Origin: Elusimicrobiota bacterium
Lineage (GTDB): Bacteria > Elusimicrobiota > Elusimicrobia > FEN-1173
Reading direction: 5' to 3'
DNA: 64,000 bases
NCBI GenBank assembly: GCA_016722575.1
Contig: JADKIY010000006.1
Span: forward strand, 391,998 to 455,997
Each line of letters opens with the position of its first letter. The stretch's first letter is position 1. Below the pieces are notes generated by a model that was not told the DNA's origin, ran no database searches, and was given only the letters and a program-made list of their open reading frames with translations. The position numbers were made by a program, and so were the translations under genes. This document shows, piece by piece, positions 49,122-57,041 of the stretch.

Positions 49122-49310
49122 GAAGAAAGCCGGGCCCGATCTGGGCCCGGCTTTCTGTTTAAATGCGCGGGTAGCCCCGATAGGTTTCGATCGGGGCATC
49201 ACCGTTTCGCTCCATCCTCTATTTTTAAAGAAGAAAGCCGGGCCCGATCTGGGCCCGGCTTTCTGTTTAAATGCGCGGGTAGCCCCGATAGGTTTCGATC
49301 GGGGCATCAC
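49122..49310. repeat. Tandem 81-bp repeat: terminator-like hairpin plus GGGGCATCAC element
   Basis: Positions 49122-49202 and 49230-49310 are near-identical. Each has a strong hairpin (GAAAGCCGGGCCC/GGGCCCGGCTTTC followed by TGTTT), which would terminate the tRNA-Gly transcript. Each also has the stem GCCCCGAT/ATCGGGGC ending in ATCAC. Confidence 0.85.
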
Positions 49311-49499
49311 GATCTCCACTGAATGTTTGAAATCGCCCTTGATGGTTTGGTCAAGGGCCCGTTTGCGACATGCCTTTAATGTTTTCACGGTGTGGCGGCG
49401 CCAACAGCGCATCTGGAGGGGCATCACGATCTCCGTTAAATCTATGAAATCGCCCTTGATGGTTTGGTCAAGGGCCCGGTGGCGACGTGCCTTCATTGA
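49301..49499. repeat. Two further copies of the GGGGCATCACGATCTCC family
   Basis: GGGGCATCACGATCTCC is followed by TAAATC-type spacer, AAATCGCCCTTGATGGTTTGG, TCAAGGGCCCG and a CGACATGCC-like end at 49301-49373 and again at 49418-49499. Degraded copies occur at 56112-56172, 59977-60050 and 60315-60380. Beyond these and the motif at 49547-49570, the 49115-49597 gap holds no gene. Confidence 0.75.
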
Positions 49500-49546
49500 A
49501 TATTGATTAGCCCCATCGGTTTTTCCACCGACGAAGCGGCGGAAAA

Positions 49547-49570
49547 GGAAATTAGTAGACTGTCCTTGTT
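49547..49570 (+). repeat. Recurrent AAACTGTCC motif, copy 1
   Basis: GGAAATTAGTAGACTGTCCT is the first of six related short sequences in this part of the window; the others are near 57016, 58828, 60204, 60284 and 61770. Confidence 0.6.
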
Positions 49571-49597
49571 GCTCCATGATTCCTCGCGAGGTGTTCG

Positions 49598-50353
49598 ATG
49601 CCCCCGGTGATATTGCCTTACACGTACATCCTTCCAGAATGGAGGGAGGTCGCTCATTTTCCACCGCGCCCGGAGGACCCGCCTTTTTTCCTTATACCGT
49701 TTGTTGTGCGCGGTTACCCGTCGTCGCAGAGGGAGGACGCCATCCTGGTGGTGACCAACCACACCACGCAGGACCTCTACATTCGAATCACCCTTTTCGA
49801 CTTGGACGGCAATGAAATGCACCGAGCCAAATTGGCCGGGGTCGGCGGGGGAAACCTATTCCCGGATTTTGGTTTTCCCCTGACCGCCACGGTGCGACCG
49901 TTGAACCAAGTTCGATTGGTGATGGATCCCATCGGAAGCGGAAATCAACGGTTTAAGTTTGGCTGGGGCCGCATTCATACCTCGTTTCCTGTTGCGCTTA
50001 CGGCCTACGTGTGGAACGTATTGCCCAAAGGAATCGAAATGCGCACCATCCCGGTTGTGCCGCTGGAGAGCCTCGTCCCCGATAATGCGGGAACAAGTTC
50101 GGCGAACCCGGCGCCCCCTCCGGCTCGTCCCGGAACGGTTGGCCCCCCGCCGCCCCTTCCGCCGTCGACCGGCGTTCCCGGCGCCCCCCTGCCGGCGGTC
50201 GTGTTGGACGCCATTCCGCCGGCGATCGATGCCTCCTTTCATTTCAAAAGCTGGGAAGATCGCCTTCGGGCGGACGCCGAATCGATGGAAGCGGCCCGTC
50301 GGGTCAGAGAGCCCTTGCTTAAAAGGCTGTTGCGCGCGTTCCTGGACCGGTAA
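49598..50353 (+). CDS. Hypothetical protein with Pro-rich linker
   Basis: The 251-residue protein starts at ATG 49598 with GAGGTG six bases ahead. No signal peptide is seen. Residues ~1-140 look like a beta-sandwich ('EDAILVVTNHTTQDLYIRITLFDLDGNE', 'NQVRLVMDPIGSGNQRF'). They are followed by a ~45-residue Pro/Ala linker and a charged helical tail ending 'EPLLKRLLRAFLDR'. I do not recognise a family. The opening resembles carbohydrate- or surface-binding jelly rolls in general shape only. It stands alone between the repeat cluster and a strong terminator, inside the putative island. Confidence 0.6.
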   Translation: MPPVILPYTYILPEWREVAHFPPRPEDPPFFLIPFVVRGYPSSQREDAILVVTNHTTQDLYIRITLFDLDGNEMHRAKLAGVGGGNLFPDFGFPLTATVRPLNQVRLVMDPIGSGNQRFKFGWGRIHTSFPVALTAYVWNVLPKGIEMRTIPVVPLESLVPDNAGTSSANPAPPPARPGTVGPPPPLPPSTGVPGAPLPAVVLDAIPPAIDASFHFKSWEDRLRADAESMEAARRVREPLLKRLLRAFLDR

Positions 50354-50423
50354 CGTCTTCGGGATTTGCCCGTCCGCCAGTGCCCGGGGGGATTGGGTTT
50401 GGCGGCCCCACCTCATTTAAGCG

Positions 50424-50463
50424 CGAAACCCCCGCCGACATAAGTCGGCGGGGGTTTCGTTTT
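50424..50463 (+). terminator. Strong intrinsic terminator
   Basis: A perfect 16-bp stem CGAAACCCCCGCCGAC/GTCGGCGGGGGTTTCG with a four-base loop is followed by TTTT. It ends the gene at 49598-50353; from 50464 to 50586 nothing is seen. Confidence 0.88.
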
Positions 50464-50586
50464 ACGGGAGCGTGAATTTATTGGCCGGGACTTTTCGCCC
50501 ATCGCGGGGACACCGGCCAATGCCTTTGAGGGCGCTTTAAATAATTGTGCGTCGCCGCCCTTGGGGGGACTCCCCCGCTTCTTATT

Positions 50587-51417
50587 TCATTTCCCTTTGA
50601 CGCGGTTGAAACGCTCCAGCATCTTGGCTTGACGGATGGGTTTGGCGTCCTCCATCTTTCCGTTCGTGCTGGTGCCGCAGGTCTTGTAGTTTTGGCCGGT
50701 GGAGTGGATCCAATGGAATTGCAGGGTCACGTTCTTCCGCACGCCCTCAAAGCGCTGGGACAGCGCCGGCAGGCATTGGCCCTGGCAGGGGGACAGTTCC
50801 GTGAAAATCCGCGTGACCGCCTCTTTGGGGATTTTCTGGGACGTCATGTAGGCCAGGATGTTTTGCTCCGAATGGGCCCCCGAGGAGTTGAACCATTGGG
50901 TCTTCCTCTTCCCTTTCTCGTTCCATTCCAGCACGGCGACGTTGCCGGTGGGGGACGGCTTGGCCTTGTAGGCGGCGTCCAGTTCGGTTTCAAAATCCGT
51001 GGTCCCGTAGGCTTCGATGCAGGCGGTGGGGAAAACGTCGTTCGCCGCCGCGGGGGGAGGCGCGCTCGCGTTCGCTCCCTCGGCGGGGGTGGAACTCTCC
51101 GGGCCGGCTTCTTCGTCATTTTTGGGCTTTTCCGCGGGTTCGTCCCGGGTGACGGAGGCGTCGTGAAATTCGTCTTTCCCGTCTTTCTTGGCGATGGTGA
51201 AGCAATAGGCCACGTTGCCGTGGACCTCCGCCCGGGAGAATTTGAAGGCCCCCGTTTCGTCGACTTTGTTCCGGCAGGCCTCTTCCGGGGAGCCGCAGCC
51301 CCCCTCCCAGGTGTCTCCCGCCCGGACCGGGGAAATTGATCCGAGCATTGACGCGAGGATTAGGCTGAGGAAGGCCAAAGGCACCTTCATTGGGGGACGC
51401 GTGCGATCGTGCATCAT
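50587..51417 (-). CDS. Predicted exported deaminase-fold protein
   Basis: This 276-residue protein starts at ATG 51417 (GGAGAGG ~10 bases upstream). A signal peptide ends 'SPVRAG'. A Cys-containing N-terminal part (~35-80) and a Ser/Pro/Ala linker (~90-128) precede a C-terminal domain with 'SGAHSEQNILAYMTS' (His182, Glu184) and 'FTELSPCQGQC' (Cys211, Cys215). H-x-E followed by PCxxC is the zinc site of the cytidine-deaminase superfamily, and the spacing fits bacterial toxin-type deaminases (XOO_2897/Pput_2613-like groups). With a signal peptide it would act outside the cytoplasm or be delivered to another cell. No immunity gene is visible beside it. The deaminase call rests on motifs only. 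Confidence 0.65.
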   Translation of the reverse strand: MMHDRTRPPMKVPLAFLSLILASMLGSISPVRAGDTWEGGCGSPEEACRNKVDETGAFKFSRAEVHGNVAYCFTIAKKDGKDEFHDASVTRDEPAEKPKNDEEAGPESSTPAEGANASAPPPAAANDVFPTACIEAYGTTDFETELDAAYKAKPSPTGNVAVLEWNEKGKRKTQWFNSSGAHSEQNILAYMTSQKIPKEAVTRIFTELSPCQGQCLPALSQRFEGVRKNVTLQFHWIHSTGQNYKTCGTSTNGKMEDAKPIRQAKMLERFNRVKGK

Positions 51418-51567
51418 GGGGGGGGGACCTCTCCGTGGATTTTGGGCGATTATACCGATTAAAAGATGGGTTGGTTCCCCGGGGCCAAATTCCCCGGCGC
51501 CTTTGTGAAAGGGCGCGACGGGCGCCTGGGGGGTGGCTCCAAGAAAACCGGAACGCGGTCCAAAGGA

Positions 51568-51573
51568 TATAAT
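51568..51573 (+). promoter_or_regulatory. Candidate -10 box for the zinc-knuckle protein pair
   Basis: A perfect TATAAT lies 104 bases before ATG 51677. No convincing -35 hexamer is seen 16-18 bp upstream, so the promoter is tentative. The 51418-51676 region otherwise shows nothing recognisable. Confidence 0.35.
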
Positions 51574-51676
51574 GGGGATGGTGGGGAGGTGGCGTCCACC
51601 AATTTACCGTGTGACGGAAATAAACGCCATTTGATCCTCAATCGTTGAAGCGGGTTGCAAACAGGGGCAAAGCCAA

Positions 51677-53545
51677 ATGAATCGAATTTTCATTTTCGCG
51701 GTAGTGATGTTGGGAGGGGCATCCCTTTGTCGTGCGGAGTTGCCCGGGATGGCGCCTTGCCGCGCCGCCTACGAATCCTTCGACTCGTGGAAAGTGTTCG
51801 ACGCCTGCGGTCAACTGGTCGCCGACGGAGAAGAACCCGTGGACGCCAACGTGTGGGACTGGCTGATGCTCGCGCAAATACACGTCAACGACGCGGAGTC
51901 GAACTGGGACAACATCCGAAACCTCCGGAAAAAGTCGCAAATGTCCGGGCAACGAACAGGGTCCTTGGTCTTGGCCAAAATCGAAGGGGCCGACGACAAG
52001 AAAAGGGAAAAGGAACTCTTCGGGGAGATTCGTTCGTTCGGGCCGTGGTTCAACGTCTATGCGCACAGTCGACACACGGACGACTGGAAGGCGTACCACG
52101 CGCTGCACAATAAATACGCGAAGAAAATATCCCCCGCGTTCGATCCGGAAAAAATGCGCGAAAATATTCGCGCGCTTGCCGAGGCCAAAAAGTGGGGGGA
52201 AGCGCTGCGTGTCTCCGCCGCGCTGATCGCCTATGAGCCCACCCCGGAGAATTACGGACTCCGCGGCGACGTGCAGTTCGCCGCGGGCAACGATCTGTAC
52301 GCCTCGTACAATTATAAGGTGGCCTCCTTTTTGAAAAAGGACGTTATTGCGTTCCTGAAGTTCAGCGCCAAGCAGGAGGAGGCCTACCGGTCGTTCACCG
52401 CCAAGCGGGGGAGCGCCAAGCCCGGAACCCTTCTGGAAATGATGGCGCCGATGGCCTCCTACGTCCGGGAAAAAGGAAACCTGGAACCCAAATATTCATC
52501 GATCGGCCTGCGCACCCAATGGCAGGCGGACGGCTCGCTCCGGCTTTGGTCGCGGAGTTCCGAGGGGGTTTATCTCCTTCCCGACGGCGTCCGCTATCAA
52601 AAAGCGCTGGTGGACGGAAAACGCGGCCCCGTGGAGTCTCCCAAGGAAATGCCCAGCGGCAAACGCCTTTATCCTTGGACCGAATTCGAAGGCCTCGCGT
52701 GGTTTCCTCCCGACGCGCTCCCCTGGACTCCCTTCGGTTCGTTTTATTTCGGTCCGTTGACCGCCTTTGTCCCGGAGTCGGAGGGGTATTTCGTGAGGGC
52801 CGACGAATACAATCAACTCGAAGGCCCCTTCTTCTATGGCCAACCCTGGAGAGAGGTGAAGGAAGTGTCGCGCGCGGTGGAGGGCGATAAAACCATCGTC
52901 ACATACACCGACGGGCTGATGGTCACCACGGAGTCCGCCCGCCAGGCCCGCATCGACATCCCCGGCGCGGGATGGTTTCAAGGCGATATCAAGAACAATT
53001 TTTTCCCTTACACGGGCGTTTTAACACGCGAAGACGGCAAATGGTCGCTCTTCTACGAAGGCGCTATTCGCGGAACCACCTACAAAGGAAAAGAGGAATA
53101 CCACAAGGTGGACCTCTACAGCGGCGTAAAGCTCAACGCCAACGGGGATGTCGTTTACCACAAGCAAATAGGGGACGACCATACCTGGATCACTTATCCG
53201 GCCTATGGCGGGCGGCCCCTCACAACCATGGAAACGATTAAACCCGATTGGGCCGCCTTCGAAGCGGCCCGGGAGGCCCAGGCCGAAAAAGAAGCGCAGG
53301 ACGAGTTGTACCGTGAAGGCATGAGATACGTGCCGGAAAATTCGGTTCAAATCTGCACCCGGTGCAATGGGACGGGGCGCCTTTGGCAAGGCGGCGGCGC
53401 CAGCCAGGAGCGGGTCTCCGCGCCGAGCGGCTCCAACTCCTCGCAACGGGAGGATTTTTACAATTCCGCCTCCAGCGTGCGCACCAACTACAGCTCCGGC
53501 TCCATGGGGATATGCCCCGTGTGCAACGGCACGGGGCGTCCGTAG
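51677..53545 (+). CDS. Exported protein with MORN-like repeats and two CxxCxGxG zinc knuckles (paralogue 1)
   Basis: This 622-residue protein has a signal peptide ('FIFAVVMLGGASLCRA'). Next is a ~60-residue domain shared with the next gene ('CRAAYESFDSWKVFDACGQLVADG', 'DANVWDWLMLAQ') with two Cys, then a helical TPR-like section (~160-250). A long beta region follows with MORN-like strands ('ARIDIPGAGWFQGDI', 'YTGVLTREDGKWSLFYEG'). The C-terminus carries two DnaJ-type knuckles, 'CTRCNGTG' and 'CPVCNGTG', about 43 residues apart, enough to bind one zinc. No family is recognised. The 3' end is almost identical in DNA to that of the neighbouring paralogue. Confidence 0.75.
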   Translation: MNRIFIFAVVMLGGASLCRAELPGMAPCRAAYESFDSWKVFDACGQLVADGEEPVDANVWDWLMLAQIHVNDAESNWDNIRNLRKKSQMSGQRTGSLVLAKIEGADDKKREKELFGEIRSFGPWFNVYAHSRHTDDWKAYHALHNKYAKKISPAFDPEKMRENIRALAEAKKWGEALRVSAALIAYEPTPENYGLRGDVQFAAGNDLYASYNYKVASFLKKDVIAFLKFSAKQEEAYRSFTAKRGSAKPGTLLEMMAPMASYVREKGNLEPKYSSIGLRTQWQADGSLRLWSRSSEGVYLLPDGVRYQKALVDGKRGPVESPKEMPSGKRLYPWTEFEGLAWFPPDALPWTPFGSFYFGPLTAFVPESEGYFVRADEYNQLEGPFFYGQPWREVKEVSRAVEGDKTIVTYTDGLMVTTESARQARIDIPGAGWFQGDIKNNFFPYTGVLTREDGKWSLFYEGAIRGTTYKGKEEYHKVDLYSGVKLNANGDVVYHKQIGDDHTWITYPAYGGRPLTTMETIKPDWAAFEAAREAQAEKEAQDELYREGMRYVPENSVQICTRCNGTGRLWQGGGASQERVSAPSGSNSSQREDFYNSASSVRTNYSSGSMGICPVCNGTGRP

Positions 53546-53576
53546 CGGGGGGCATCGGAAAGTTGAGGTTCAAAAT

Positions 53577-56066
53577 ATGAAACGAATTTCTTGCGTCGTC
53601 GTTTTCATTCTTGTTGGCTTTGTGATCTCGGGGGGAGCGGCGTCCCCCCAAATGCAGGCCTGCCGCGCGGCTTATGAGACCAAGGACCCGTGGAAAGTGT
53701 TTGAAACCTGCGGGCAATTAATTGCCGATGGCGACCTGCCGGCAGACGCCAACGTTTGGGACTGGCTTGCTCTCGCCGAACGTCAGGTCGATAACGAAGA
53801 GCCCAACTGGGGAATCATTAAGGAGTATTGGAGACGGTCGGAAGAGTCCGGCCAGAAAACGGGGCGAATGGCGTTCAAAAATTATGACGACGCCAAGGGC
53901 GAACAGGTCCGCAACGAGGAATTCAAGAAAATCGCGGCCTACGGCCCATGGATGATGTCTTACGCCTACAGCCACCGGGCCCACACGTATAGAAGAGGGA
54001 ACAATTTAAAACAGGCCATTGCCGATATGACCCAGGCGATCAAACTGGCTCCGCATTACAAGGATTATTTTAGTCGGTCGGAATGGTATGAAGCCTTCGG
54101 AAAATACCCGGCCCAAAATAAGGATTTGCTCGACGCCGTCAAACTCTCCGAATCCGTCGGAAACTTGAATTCCAATGCCCACACAAAAATTAAATACGAC
54201 GATCCCAATGGATTCAACGCCTATATTAAAGACATGGATCCCGTGAGCCAGTACCGGCGCGGAAAGTTTCTCAAAAAAGAAACCGCGGGCGCCGTTGACT
54301 GGTGCCTGTACAATTTCCTTGGTCCCTATGAAACGGCCCTGCCGGCCTGTGAAGAGGCCGCTCGTTCAACGCCCGACGACCCGCGCGGCCACAACTATCT
54401 GGCCGCCACCCTGCTCAAACAACCCGCCCCGGATTTCGAGCGGGCCGATGCGGCGCTCGACGCGGCCCTCCGCGCCGATCCCCAATACGCCCGGGCCCTG
54501 ATCAACCGGGGGGCCTCCCTTCGTTTGCAAGGGAAATTCGAGGAAGCCTTGAAAGCCATCCAGGCGGCCCTCGCCATCGACCCGGGCCTTTCCGCGCCGG
54601 CGGGATTTGCGAATTTGGGCTTTATTCACGCCGGCCTTGGGAATTTTGACGAGGCCGTTAAAAATTGGAATTTACTGCTGGCCAAAAATCCCTGGGACGA
54701 CGCCGCGCTGCGCCACAAAGCCGTTGCGTTGACAAAAGCCGGGCGGTTGAACGAGGCGCTTTACGCATCGGCCCAGCTCATCGCCTACAAGCCGTTGGGG
54801 AAAAATTACGAATTGCGGGGGGATATCCAATCGGTGGCGGGCAACGACTTGTTGGCCGCGCAAAATTATTTGATCGCCATGCAAATGAACGAATCCGCCT
54901 TCAAAAAACTTTACCCCAAATGGAGCGCCGCGCGGGAAACCTTTCTGTCAAAACAAGGCGATGTGAAACCCGCGAACCTCTTGGAGGTGATCGCGCCCCT
55001 CCCCACGTATGTGCGGGAAAAGGGAAACCCGGAACCGAAATTTGTTTCAACCGGTCTTCGCACCCAGTGGCAGCCCGATGGCTCGCTCCGGTTTTGGACA
55101 CAAAACGACGACGGCTTTTATCTTCTCCCGGACGGCGTGAAATTTCAAAAAGCTCTCGACAAGGGCGGCCGGGGGCCCGTTCAATCCCCGGAGGAAACCT
55201 CCGGGGGGAAACGCGTTTACCCTCTGGGGGAATTTAGCGTCGCTTGGCTGCCCAGCGATTCGTTCTATTTTGGATTGCTGGCTCCCGTGGCGCCATCGTC
55301 CAACGGGCGGCACGTGTTTGTGAATGGGATGGAATACGGCGGACCTTTTCTCTTCGGGCAATCCGTTCACGCGATGAAGGAAGTGTCCCGTCGCACCGAG
55401 GGAGATAAAGTCATCATCGCTTTCACGGATGGGGTGGTCGAAACCACCCAGCCCGGGCGCCAAGCCCGCATCGACATTCCCGGCGCGGGATGGTTTCAGG
55501 GCGACATCACTCAAAACCATCTTCCCTACACCGGCGTGTTGACGCGCGACGACGGCCAATGGTCCTTGTTTTATAAGGGAGACCTTCTGGCGACCACCCA
55601 GAAAGGGACGGCGACCACGAAATTCCCGGAGCGCGACAGCTCCATCGTCCTCCGTCAAGACGGGGAGGTGTATTACCATTTTGGAGGCGTGTGGGAGGAA
55701 AAGTCGGTCACCTACCCGGCCTCGGGCGCGGAACCCATTCGGACGGCGGGAAACGTCAAACTGCCGTCCTGGCGGGACTATGAGGAAGGCCGACGAAAGT
55801 TCGAGGAGAAAGAAGCCCTGGAAGACGCCCTTCGCGCGGCACGGAGCTACGTGCCCGAAACCACGCGCCGCGTTTGCTCCCGATGCAATGGCTCGGGCCA
55901 ATTGTGGCACGCCGGCGGCGCCAGCCAGGAGCGGGTCTCCGCGCCGAGCGGCTCCAGCTCCTCGCAAAGGGAGGATTTTTACAACTCCGCCTCCAGCGTG
56001 CGCACCAACTACAGCTCCGGCTCCATGGGGATATGCCCCGTGTGCAACGGCACGGGGCGTCCGTAG
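53577..56066 (+). CDS. Exported TPR protein with MORN-like repeats and CxxCxGxG zinc knuckles (paralogue 2)
   Basis: From ATG 53577 the protein is 829 residues (a longer in-frame reading enters paralogue 1 and is not used). A signal peptide and the shared 'CRAAYETKDPWKVFETCGQLIADG' domain are followed by ~200 residues of tetratricopeptide-like repeats absent from paralogue 1. Examples are 'GHNYLAATLLKQPAPDFERADAAL' and 'PQYARALINRGASLRLQGKFEEALKAIQAAL'. Then come the common region ('LRTQWQPDGSLRFW', 'YLLPDGVKFQKAL', 'GWFQGDITQNHLPYTGVLTRDDG') and the knuckles 'CSRCNGSG' and 'CPVCNGTG'. It begins 31 bases after paralogue 1 and is likely co-transcribed. A periplasmic scaffold role is possible, but no function can be assigned. 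Confidence 0.75.
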   Translation: MKRISCVVVFILVGFVISGGAASPQMQACRAAYETKDPWKVFETCGQLIADGDLPADANVWDWLALAERQVDNEEPNWGIIKEYWRRSEESGQKTGRMAFKNYDDAKGEQVRNEEFKKIAAYGPWMMSYAYSHRAHTYRRGNNLKQAIADMTQAIKLAPHYKDYFSRSEWYEAFGKYPAQNKDLLDAVKLSESVGNLNSNAHTKIKYDDPNGFNAYIKDMDPVSQYRRGKFLKKETAGAVDWCLYNFLGPYETALPACEEAARSTPDDPRGHNYLAATLLKQPAPDFERADAALDAALRADPQYARALINRGASLRLQGKFEEALKAIQAALAIDPGLSAPAGFANLGFIHAGLGNFDEAVKNWNLLLAKNPWDDAALRHKAVALTKAGRLNEALYASAQLIAYKPLGKNYELRGDIQSVAGNDLLAAQNYLIAMQMNESAFKKLYPKWSAARETFLSKQGDVKPANLLEVIAPLPTYVREKGNPEPKFVSTGLRTQWQPDGSLRFWTQNDDGFYLLPDGVKFQKALDKGGRGPVQSPEETSGGKRVYPLGEFSVAWLPSDSFYFGLLAPVAPSSNGRHVFVNGMEYGGPFLFGQSVHAMKEVSRRTEGDKVIIAFTDGVVETTQPGRQARIDIPGAGWFQGDITQNHLPYTGVLTRDDGQWSLFYKGDLLATTQKGTATTKFPERDSSIVLRQDGEVYYHFGGVWEEKSVTYPASGAEPIRTAGNVKLPSWRDYEEGRRKFEEKEALEDALRAARSYVPETTRRVCSRCNGSGQLWHAGGASQERVSAPSGSSSSQREDFYNSASSVRTNYSSGSMGICPVCNGTGRP

Positions 56067-56074
56067 CGGGGGGC
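55914..56074 (+). repeat. 161-bp near-identical 3' ends of the two paralogues (second copy)
   Basis: This stretch matches 53393-53553 with three differences that I could count, and it runs past both stop codons by about eight bases. The rest of the two genes is far more diverged at DNA level. Confidence 0.85.
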
Positions 56075-56111
56075 GCCTGCCCCCGGAACCCCCGGCGCAA
56101 AAAGACATTTT

Positions 56112-56172
56112 GACGGGGCATCACGATCCCCGCTAAATCTTTGAATCGCCTGGATGCCCCGGTCAAAGCGCG
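56112..56172. repeat. Degraded copy of the GGGGCATCACGATC family
   Basis: CGGGGCATCACGATCCCC is followed by GCTAAATCTTTGAATCGCC, the order seen in the copies at 49301-49499, but the 5' half of the stem is missing. Confidence 0.65.
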
Positions 56173-56223
56173 TTTCCCTCCTTGGAATTCGTATGATTTC
56201 GTTAATTAAATTAGGGAGGTAAC

Positions 56224-56385
56224 ATGGACAATCTACAAGGTGGTGGCTTCGGCGGTCCGCGGGAGATGCACAAGGCGACTTGCGCGGATTGCAAGAAAGA
56301 ATGCGACGTGCCCTTTAAGCCGCGCGGCGATCGCCCGGTGTATTGCAAGGATTGCTTCGCGAAACGCAAGGACAGCGGCCGCTAA
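56224..56385 (+). CDS. Zinc-ribbon microprotein (CxxC...CxxC)
   Basis: This 53-residue protein starts at ATG 56224 right after AGGGAGGTAAC, a very good ribosome site. 'TCADCKKECDVPFKPRGD' and 'RPVYCKDCFAKRK' give two CxxC pairs in the spacing of the small zinc-ribbon family 'C..C...(C)..PFKP..RPVYC..CF', common in many bacterial phyla and often annotated only as zinc-ribbon domain protein. Its role is not known; RNA or protein binding is the usual guess. It has a Gly-rich N-terminal tail. It lies between a repeat copy and the first cold-shock cassette. Confidence 0.85.
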   Translation: MDNLQGGGFGGPREMHKATCADCKKECDVPFKPRGDRPVYCKDCFAKRKDSGR

Positions 56386-56524
56386 GAAAAAACAGTCTCA
56401 AATTCCGGGGACAATTCGGGTGGCCCATGCTTCTTTCATGGGCTCCGAATTACACACCGCGTTGAGCGCCGGTGGGGTCCGACGTCCCCGGGATTGGGGG
56501 ATTGGGGGTCGGCGGCCCCCGACG

Positions 56525-56715
56525 ATTCTTTACCTATTCGTCGTCGCATTTGATACGATGATCGAGTAAGTTTGAGGTAAGTTTCTAACGTTGTTGGTCC
56601 GATGTAGTTGCCTTGAGGCCGCGTGGGAACACTCCCAGGCGGTTTTTTTGTGCCCTTCGTCGCCCTCCAGTATTAGCTGCTTCAAAATCTCTTACATAAG
56701 GTTGGTGAGTTTCAT
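56525..56715 (+). promoter_or_regulatory. Leader of cold-shock gene copy A, conserved with copy B
   Basis: From about GATTCTT (56525) to the start codon this region is nearly the same as 61280-61472. It holds a terminator-like hairpin, then a ~65-nt stretch ending in AAGGTTGGTGAG before the ATG. Long leaders that change fold with temperature are known for cspA-type genes. From 56386 to 56524 I see no gene. Confidence 0.6.
56619..56649 (+). terminator. Intrinsic terminator inside the csp leader (copy A)
   Basis: CCGCGTGGGA and TCCCAGGCGG pair around ACAC with one internal mismatch, followed by seven T. The same element is at 61376-61406 in copy B with a loop change (ATAC). It may attenuate csp transcription or end a short RNA made from the leader. 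Confidence 0.7.
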
Positions 56716-56916
56716 ATGAAGGGCACAGTTAAATGGTTTAACGCCGCGAAGGGGTTCGGTTTCATCACCCCCGAGGGCGGGTCCGAAGACGTGTTCGTTC
56801 ACTTCTCCGCTATCCAGAGCGAAGGCTATAAGTCTTTGGCCGACGGTCAGGCGGTGGAGTTCGAAACGGCCACGGGTCCCAAGGGCCTGCAGGCAACCGG
56901 CGTCAAGGTTTCCTAA
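56716..56916 (+). CDS. CspA-family cold-shock protein, copy A
   Basis: The 66-residue OB-fold protein has both RNA-binding motifs, RNP1 'KGFGFITP' and RNP2 'VFVHFSAI', and the standard opening 'MKGTVKWFNAAKGFG'. It binds single-stranded RNA/DNA as an RNA chaperone. GGTTGGTGAG precedes the start. It differs from copy B in a few residues only (for example Ala11/Glu11 and Ala/Thr near 54). Long leader and strong terminator are shared with copy B. Confidence 0.94.
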   Translation: MKGTVKWFNAAKGFGFITPEGGSEDVFVHFSAIQSEGYKSLADGQAVEFETATGPKGLQATGVKVS

Positions 56917-56929
56917 GCTCTTAAAACAA

Positions 56930-56975
56930 AAGAAGGGGCCCCCGCCGGAAACGGCGGGGGCCCCTTCTTATTTTG
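56930..56975 (+). terminator. Terminator of csp copy A
   Basis: An 18-bp perfect stem (AAGAAGGGGCCCCCGCCG and its complement) around a GAAA loop is followed by ATTTT. The same element closes copy B and the truncated copy C. Confidence 0.93.
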
Positions 56976-57015
56976 CATCGTTCCGGGGCGGGCTTTTCGC
57001 CCTTCGCCTCCCTTA

Positions 57016-57041
57016 TTTGAAATAGGTAAACTGTCTATATG
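57016..57041 (+). repeat. Recurrent AAACTGTCC motif, copy 2
   Basis: TTTGAAATAGGTAAACTGTC lies at the end of csp cassette A, in the same place as in cassettes B and C. Confidence 0.65.

Noticed and set aside
49122..49310. Possible CRISPR array
   Set aside because: Only two 81-bp units with one 27-bp spacer; the repeat is a terminator hairpin, and no cas genes are present.
49087..49506. Plus-strand 139-codon frame with an internal protein repeat
   Set aside because: It starts inside tRNA-Gly and its repeat is simply the translation of the 81-bp DNA repeat and the GGGGCATCAC elements. The same holds for the minus-strand frame at 49026-49664.
50354..50586. Immunity gene for the predicted deaminase
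   Set aside because: The space downstream of the gene contains a terminator and no open frame with a ribosome site; the divergent side (51418-51676) is also empty.
56240..56569. 109-codon frame overlapping the zinc-ribbon microprotein
   Set aside because: It is a frame shadow of the 53-residue gene, which has the ribosome site and the Cys pairs.
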